NCBI GenBank assembly: GCA_019787685.1
Contig: JAHNUO010000020.1
Span: 1-64,000, forward strand
Reading direction: 5' to 3'
DNA length: 64,000 nucleotides
Origin: Chiua virens
Lineage: Eukaryota; Basidiomycota; Agaricomycetes; Boletales; Boletaceae
The notes under the pieces were generated by a model, which was not told the DNA's origin, ran no database searches, and saw only the letters and a program-made list of their open reading frames with translations. Positions 57,901 through 64,000 of this stretch are shown one piece after another. The translations under genes and the position numbers were made by a program. The first letter of the stretch is position 1, and each line of letters starts with the position of its first letter.

Positions 57901-60165
57901 AAGGACATCCAGGGAAACTCCCAGGAACTCGTGGCCAACAAGGACATCAGGATCCGCTTTGAATAACGTGGCTATGGATAGAAATGGTCAAGCAGGCCGT
58001 TATCCAACGAGATAGTACTTGCCAAGAAAAGCTATTGAGAAGCATACGCTCATTCACTACTGGCGATATCACACCCTTCCCGTTCACTCTGGCACGGGTC
58101 TCGAAATCGGAAGGGAATTTGTCCAGAGGACGTACGAAGGTATGTACTGCACAGGGTAACTGTTCCGGGGGGGTCGGGTCGTCCAACTGTACTACAAATC
58201 ACGAGTAGACGTTGTAGAACAGCCATTGGTCGAAACCTACCATCTCGCCAGACCCGTCCCGAAACACAAACTATTTCACGTTTATTTTCGCGGTGGTTCA
58301 CTACCGTACGCACAGCTAAACTCATAATAACCAAGGGGGGTGGTTCCGGAGCAGTGTCACCCATCGGGAGCACATCCTTCGGATCTGACACCCTTGCTTC
58401 GAGCTTACACCAAGAGATCTAGGCGACTCACGTCAAGGAGGGATAGAACGGATATTCTGATAGCTTACGCCTTCATGTTCCACAACGGGGTTTTTGATTG
58501 TGAGCCAACAAGGTCCCATGATCTTCCGCTTTAAAGCGAATAGCTCGAATATGCTCGTGTTCGTGCCAAAAATCTTGAAGATATTTGGCGAACACGCATC
58601 CATCGGAATCTGTGGCTCTGCAGACGTTTGGGCTACGCATCCAGATGGATAAGTTACTCACTTACCTTCATACGAGTACAAGACCTTCATCCACTCCGCT
58701 TCTTTCGGGACGTCTTCACAATCAAAGGCGTACTTCCGCTTCACCCAACGCGCCTTCCAGCTCTTTATCCCTATTTCTCGTCGTATCCTCTCGAAATCAC
58801 TGTACACGTCCTCCTTCTCTGGAACGACATCAGTCTCCACTATCTCTACCTGGCCATCTTCAGTCTCTTCTTGGGCGACTCGAAGCGGTCGAGGTAGTAC
58901 GAATAAGTTGCGCTGGATTCCCTGAACAGAGAGGCAGGCGGACGCCCAAGTATTGGAGGTCTTGTCCTTCACTTTGCCGATCAGGTAAAGTTTACCTCCA
59001 TGTTCTAGATAGTCCAACCAAAACATGCGTAAGCTACCGTCGTCTTCGAGGGCATTGATGGACGCCTTGGAAAAAGCGGGCTTGGACCCAAGAGTATCTT
59101 CGGAGACCACAGACAAGGAGTCGTACACGGAGAGCCACGATGGAACAACAAATTCCTCTTTCTTTGGCGTGTTTGTGACTGGCTTAGAGTCAAGTTTAGT
59201 CGCCGGTGGTTCTTTCTTGACAGGAACGCTAGGTTTGACATCCAGATCGTCGATATCCATGAAGTCATTCATATCGACATCCGAGAAGTCCATGGACGCG
59301 TCCAACGCATCCTCTGAGCCACTATACACGCCCAACTTGCCCATGCGCTCGATAGCAGGCGCTACCACGGATGAACCGTTGGTTACACGCACTTTCTTCT
59401 TCGGGCTCATCATCGATGTGTAATCTTCGAAATCGCTTGATGGCGGGTTAGACACAAATCCGTCATCAGCAGCTCCGTCCGACGAGTAGGCGTTACAAGT
59501 GTCGGTGTTCTTGCGGTACGGCACTGGTGAAGAAGAACGATCTGGTACTGGGTCGTCATAGTCCGATACAGGAGACGGCTTTCGCTTCTTCGATCGTACG
59601 GGGGTTGGAATGGGTGCATTGTCTATGCCGACCAACAAATGGGCCATGAAATCTTCCTCTTTCTCCGCGGATACGGCAGGACGATACGCGTTTATGGAGG
59701 GCTGAGCGACTGGTGGAGCTTTAGGCTTGGTTTTTGCTTTCGTCGATGTACTGGCTGCCTTTTTCTTCGCTGATTGATAGCCCAATATTAGAACCCCATT
59801 TTGAGAGATGAAACGCGTGCTTACAACTCTTCCGGCTACGGAGGTCGTCTTCTTCATCGGCTTCCACGTCCGCATCATCCTGACCGGTCCAATCATCCAT
59901 GCCATCGTCCATATACCCGGCAACACCGTCGTCTACAACGAAGTCGTCCTTTTGAAGCCTTCCCTTAACAATGCTCTTGTATTGTTCTTCGGTGACCTCG
60001 TCATACAACGCGACATCCCCCTCGGGCTGATAGACGCGTCAATATAATGCGATAAAGTGTGATGTGCGGTGTCCATACCTTCCATTTTCTAGGCCCGCCT
60101 TCTCGAGCGCGTTTATACTCTGCGAGCTTGTCGATGTTGCCCTTTGCTCGTCGTGATCGCTCCAT
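54957..60165 (-). CDS. POL1: DNA polymerase alpha catalytic subunit
   Basis: The B-family polymerase that extends RNA primers with DNA to start replication, in the nucleus with primase. About 15 exons. The N-terminus has [20 protein letters not shown], then [20 protein letters not shown] and [16 protein letters not shown], the Pol alpha N-terminal signature. An acidic linker with a KKRKP-type basic stretch follows. The core shows [20 protein letters not shown] (remains of the exonuclease fold), [20 protein letters not shown] (motif A) and [10 protein letters not shown] (motif C). The C-terminus has paired Cys motifs ([25 protein letters not shown]) forming the zinc sites that bind the B subunit; the end is [13 protein letters not shown]. 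It shares a 133-bp promoter with the Zim17 gene. Confidence 0.95.
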
Positions 60166-60298
60166 CGTCGTCGTCGCGGTCTTCGTCGACACCCAATCCA
60201 CGCCACAAGCGCGTATGGATATTCAAACTCCGATTGAACTTCGATGTTGCTCCATGAAAGGCAATGACTTCCCACGGTATACTTTGTGGCATGCGACG
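60166..60298. promoter_or_regulatory. 133-bp divergent promoter, POL1 / ZIM17
   Basis: Only 133 bp separate the start codons of POL1 (minus) and the Zim17 gene (plus), so the two genes must share promoter DNA. I see no TATA box. The yeast replication-gene box ACGCGT is absent here; the nearest ACGCGT is inside the first POL1 intron at about 60,034. If POL1 starts at the alternative ATG at 60,201, the gap is under 100 bp. Confidence 0.7.
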
Positions 60299-60832
60299 AT
60301 GGTGTTGCCCGCAAGGCTTGTTGGAAGCTCTCGACCATTATGGCGCTTGGCGTTCGTGCCAACAACACTTTCAAAATCGGTGCAACGACGTCCAGTTGGC
60401 CTGCGCGCGAACTCGTCTGCTGCACGAAGTCTAGGCCAATCCCAAGGAAACTCACCACTCACCTCGGAGCCTTCAAATCAGACCAAGTTCGACCCGGCAG
60501 AGCCCCGGCTTGCCATCGCATTCACGTGCACCGCCGACGGGTGTAATCATCGTTCTGCACACACGTTCACCAAACGTGCGTATGAACGCGGCATCATTCT
60601 CATTCAATGCCCAAGTTGCAAGAATCGGTATGAGTCATTCGTCCTCTTATTGCTGCTCATTCATCTCATCTGTGTGAACAGACATCTAATTGCCGATAAT
60701 CTTGGCTGGTTCAAAGATGATACGGAAAATGGCCGTCTGAAGAATGTAGAGGACATCCTTCGAACCCGGGGGGAACAAGTTCAGAGAGGTACCCTAGATG
60801 CAGACGGCGTTGTAGAAATATCTGGTAACTAA
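60299..60832 (+). CDS. ZIM17: DNL-type zinc finger protein Zim17/Hep1 (mitochondrial Hsp70 escort)
   Basis: Zim17 keeps mitochondrial Hsp70 soluble and supports protein import and iron-sulfur cluster work in the matrix. Two exons joined by a 52-bp GT-AG intron within NRHLIADN. The N-terminal 60 residues (MVLPARLVGSSRPLWRLAFV, QRRPVGLRANSSAARSL) are rich in Arg and Ser with few acidic residues, as a matrix presequence. The DNL domain reads FTCTADGCNHRSAHTFTKRA, then IILIQCPSCKNRHLIADNLG and WF. Zinc ligands are the Cys pairs in CTADGC and CPSC, and the DNL signature is intact. It ends LDADGVVEISGN. Start chosen because it begins the presequence. Confidence 0.9.
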   Translation: MVLPARLVGSSRPLWRLAFVPTTLSKSVQRRPVGLRANSSAARSLGQSQGNSPLTSEPSNQTKFDPAEPRLAIAFTCTADGCNHRSAHTFTKRAYERGIILIQCPSCKNRYESFVLLLLLIHLICVNRHLIADNLGWFKDDTENGRLKNVEDILRTRGEQVQRGTLDADGVVEISGN

Positions 60833-61515
60833 TTTCTGTGAGTTGATCTCCCGCGACAAATTCCGAACACTTATAGCTTTGTCCTTTAGTACCCTTTGAC
60901 CTACTCACGAGAGTGCACCATGGGTCCATGTATGTACGATACTTACATTGTTAATCTGTTGACGTTCCCCGATCGTGAACGCCAGTGTCTATACTGACAT
61001 GTATACGGTATTGTCCACTGACAGTAACCTTCCGAGGAATGATTTTGCCAGTGGCACATTGTTCTGCGCTCCGACACAGCGGCGCCGGTGCCGATCGGAG
61101 AGTGTCGCCTAACTTCAAGCATGCTTTTGAATTGCGCCACAATGTTGTTACAGCATAACTGGGCATTCGGGTGAAGGGCTTCCTTATAACGTCACTTCAT
61201 TCTAACTTTCGACTTCCGGAGTTGAACAGCTTGTTCAGCGACTTGCACGAACTCAGAGCGAACTCTGAGTGTGAAATTTGACAGCCTGTGAGCCATGCCT
61301 GACGAAACGCAGACCTACTACTCGGTCAGGTTTTGGTAGGGTCTAATTCTTTGACGAACCACTCTAACGTAACTCAGCTCCACCAATAACCCGTCAGTGG
61401 GGCGCGAATGATTAGCAAGCTCAACGGCCGAACATGGATCTCGACTCGAGTACAACACTGACCTAGACCACGTCTTCCCGCTCCAACTGCTAATTCATTC
61501 CTTTCGAATTGTAAG
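60833..61515. other. Intergenic, no gene recognised
   Basis: About 680 bp between the Zim17 gene and MFS copy 2, both on the plus strand. No conserved coding segment. It should hold the promoter of the transporter gene. Confidence 0.5.
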
Positions 61516-63891
61516 ATGTCCGCCCTATTCACTCCTGACGACATACATGCCAGCCGTGCAAGCTTTTCCGACCGTTCGTTAACCACCACCACGCATGCGT
61601 CCAACTTCCGCAAGAGCCTCTCCGACGCCGAAAAATTCGTGTCCTCTGCCCTCGGGCCGTCTTCAGCATCACTCCAGACGGATACTTTCTATGTTCGTCA
61701 TCCTAACCCCCGTCAACGACTTATGCACATTGCGCACTCACTTGTACTCATGTCCAGGTCGACTTCACAGACAACGATCCACGTAACCCCGTCACCTACT
61801 CTCTCATCAAGAAGTGGTGCATTACGCTTGTCGTTTGCGGGTTCACTGGCGTTACAGGTATTCCACCCGTCGCCAATACTTTGTGGTTATCATTGACCTT
61901 GTCGTCCAGCTACTGCTTCATCGTCCTTTGCGATGGGAAACACGTCCATGATGAATGATTTGCACTGTTCTCAATTACAAGCTACTATCGCGTTGTGCGT
62001 CTATCCACTGGGATTTGCAATTGTCCCGCTCTTTTCGAGCGCATTGAGTGAAGAAGTTGGGAGAAGGCCGATCCACCTTCTCAGTGCTTTCGCATCGGTC
62101 TTGTGCTACGCGCTCGCTGCAATGTTTGTGCCTTTCCTGGTTGAGAAACCCAACGAAAATGAGCAATTGCAGGTCCAATACAATTCACTTGGTTATTGTC
62201 GCACGTGTTCTTGGTGGCGCGTTCGCTTCGACGGGTTCCACTTTGGCAGCTGGTACGATAGCAGATGTTTGGGAACCAACGGAGTAGGTGTCTGGTGGTC
62301 TACATGTCAGCTGATGACTGACGTAGAGTTTGATATCACTAGGCGCGGTATTCCGATGTCGCTGTTTGCGCTCGTGAACATGGCCTGTACAGGTCTTGGA
62401 CCGATGGTCTCTGGCTGGGTCGAACACGATCCACGCCTTCGATGGAGGTGGATCCAGTGGCTTCATGCGATGTGTGTCGGTTCCTGTCAAATCTTGATTC
62501 AGCTCTGGAATAAACATACCTCGCCAGATTCAGTCTGGTGTACTTTTTTGTTGCTGTCTTTACCTTGGTGGAGACCCGGCAAAGCATTGTCCTCCGACAC
62601 GTCGCTCAGAAGATGAGACAGGAAACCGGGGATTCGAGATACTGTGCTCGAGCGGAGGAAACAAAACCTACGTTACGCGAACTTGTTTGGATATCTTGCA
62701 CTCGGCCAATCCGTAAGTAACCGAATCGCGATAATTGCAATGTCAGATCCTCAAGGTATCTACAGATGTTCTACTCACTGAACCTATAGCCATGAGTATA
62801 AGTGTAAGGGAATCCGGTGTATGTGTATGAAGTGGCGGTCTAATATCCTCATTTCATAGCTCTGGGTATTTTTCACGTGGGGTGTTCTGTTCTGCTTGGT
62901 CAGGTATGCTATGTTTTTACAGCTTGTTCTACAGCTCACGGTGTTCAGTTCAATTTCACCGATTTTCGAGACATTTTACGGATTCAATGCTGGCCAAAGT
63001 GGCATGGTATACACCACCATGGTGTGAGTGGCTATGCACCACCTCATCTGGCCACGATCTTCTAATTTGATTATTTCATAGTGTCGGTGCTTTCATTGGA
63101 CTGGGTGCTAACGTTTATCAAGATGAATTATACAAGTAGGGATACATGTCCGTGGATATAGAATGTTCTCAGACATTATCATAGGCGAAATGCTGCACGT
63201 AGGGGACCGGAAGCAAGATTACACTTTACATGTCTGGCGGCAGTTCTGTTTCCATTGGCTATGTTCATGTTCGCATACACCGCATCGCAACAGTTTCACT
63301 GGATCTGGCCGGTTATCGCATTGACAGTGAGCATTCTTTTTGCTCCCATGCCGAACGCATTCCGAATTGGTCTAGATCTTCATGTTCGGTGCCTTCATCG
63401 CTTACTTGGTCGTTTTCGTATATATCGCCGACTGGTTCGTCTGTTTTCTACGTCTCATGTGATAAAATTGTCTGACTTCGCCCACAGTTACGGTCCTTAC
63501 GCATCATCCGCTTTGGCGGGACAAGGCTTGTGCCGTACGTCAAATGTTTACCAAGGAACTACCCCGAACTCACGCATAACACGTTACCAGGTAACATGGG
63601 TAGCTTTGCCTTTCCCCTCTTCGCAAACGACATGTTCATACATCTCACGTACAAATGGTCCAACGTCTTGTTTGCGGGCGTAGCTCTCGTCATCCTTCCC
63701 ATCCCCTTCGTGAGTCGAGGCATCCGACCGTTTCTAACACTAGCACTCAGTTGATCTCCCAGGTATTGTTTTTTTACGGCGCTTCCCTTCGCAAGCGTAG
63801 TACATTGTGCAGCAAAGTCATGCCCTCCGAGCAAGATGACACGGAGAAGGCCGATGCCAGTCACGCTAATACCCCCCGTTCATCTGGCTGA
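61516..63891 (+). CDS. MFS drug/polyamine-type transporter (copy 2)
   Basis: Paralogue of the transporter at 14.3-16.5 kb, same DHA1/polyamine-like group. Many exons. N-terminus MSALFTPDDIHASRASFSDR (cytosolic, Ser-rich), then VDFTDNDPRNPVTYSLIKKW, WCITLVVCGFTGVTG-type TM1 (frames joined), MMNDLHCSQLQATIALCVYP (TM2), SSALSEEVGRRPIHL (complete loop 2-3 signature, GRRP), IHLVIVARVLGGAFASTGST, RGIPMSLFALVNMACTGLGP, WRWIQWLHA, YFFVAVFTLVETRQSIVLRH and YKWSNVLFAGVALVILPIPF, ending VLFFYGASLRKRSTLCSK and a short acidic tail (NTPRSSG). Frames close through GT-AG introns and the gene appears complete. Substrate unknown. Confidence 0.85.
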
Positions 63892-64000
63892 TCTGCCCGG
63901 CTCCTGAGGCTCCCTCGATCCTCACTCGACTCATAAAAAGACTCGCATCCCCGACTCGGACTTGGCGTGTACGTAAACAGGATCGGAACCACAATCGTCG

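Overview
The window is nuclear DNA of a filamentous basidiomycete, most likely an Agaricomycete. Genes are split by many 45-70 bp GT-AG introns, and the families are typical of that group: Plavaka transposon, C2-NACHT-WD40 STAND proteins, DUF6533 membrane proteins, DUF6532 proteins and secreted BBE-like flavoenzymes. No rRNA, CRISPR, operon or bacterial-type feature is present. Species cannot be named from the sequence alone.

Layout. 1-5.2 kb (minus): a Tc1/mariner element whose right end sits inside the WD40 region of a decayed C2-NACHT-WD40 gene. 5.7-11.3 kb (minus): an intact dienelactone hydrolase, an F-box gene and a decayed second dienelactone hydrolase. 11.4-20.2 kb: conserved single-copy-type genes, namely Sds3-like histone deacetylase subunit, HD-domain nucleotidase, an MFS transporter (minus) and an RTC4-domain protein. 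20.8-50.5 kb: an expanded array of secreted FAD-dependent oxidoreductases (four genes plus a relic), interrupted by an 8.9-kb Plavaka transposon, a second F-box paralogue and a DUF6533 membrane protein. 50.7-54.9 kb: F-box/LRR gene, alpha/beta hydrolase and a decayed flavin-reductase-like gene. 55-63.9 kb: DNA polymerase alpha catalytic subunit (minus), the Zim17 mitochondrial zinc-finger protein from a shared 133-bp divergent promoter, and a second MFS transporter.

The standout is the transposon at 24,291-33,218. It has 502-bp terminal inverted repeats and encloses a Plavaka transposase, a divergent DUF6532 gene, and a decayed piece of a myosin-motor chitin synthase gene that looks captured from the host. 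The transposase, the DUF6532 gene and the Tc1 transposase each carry in-frame stops, nearly all explained by CGA to TGA changes, as expected from C-to-T decay of repeats. The accessory genes show strong birth-and-death evolution: duplicated oxidoreductases, F-box genes, hydrolases and flavin-reductase fragments, several of them broken. Exon models were inferred by eye from splice signals and protein-family motifs; first exons and some splice sites are approximate.
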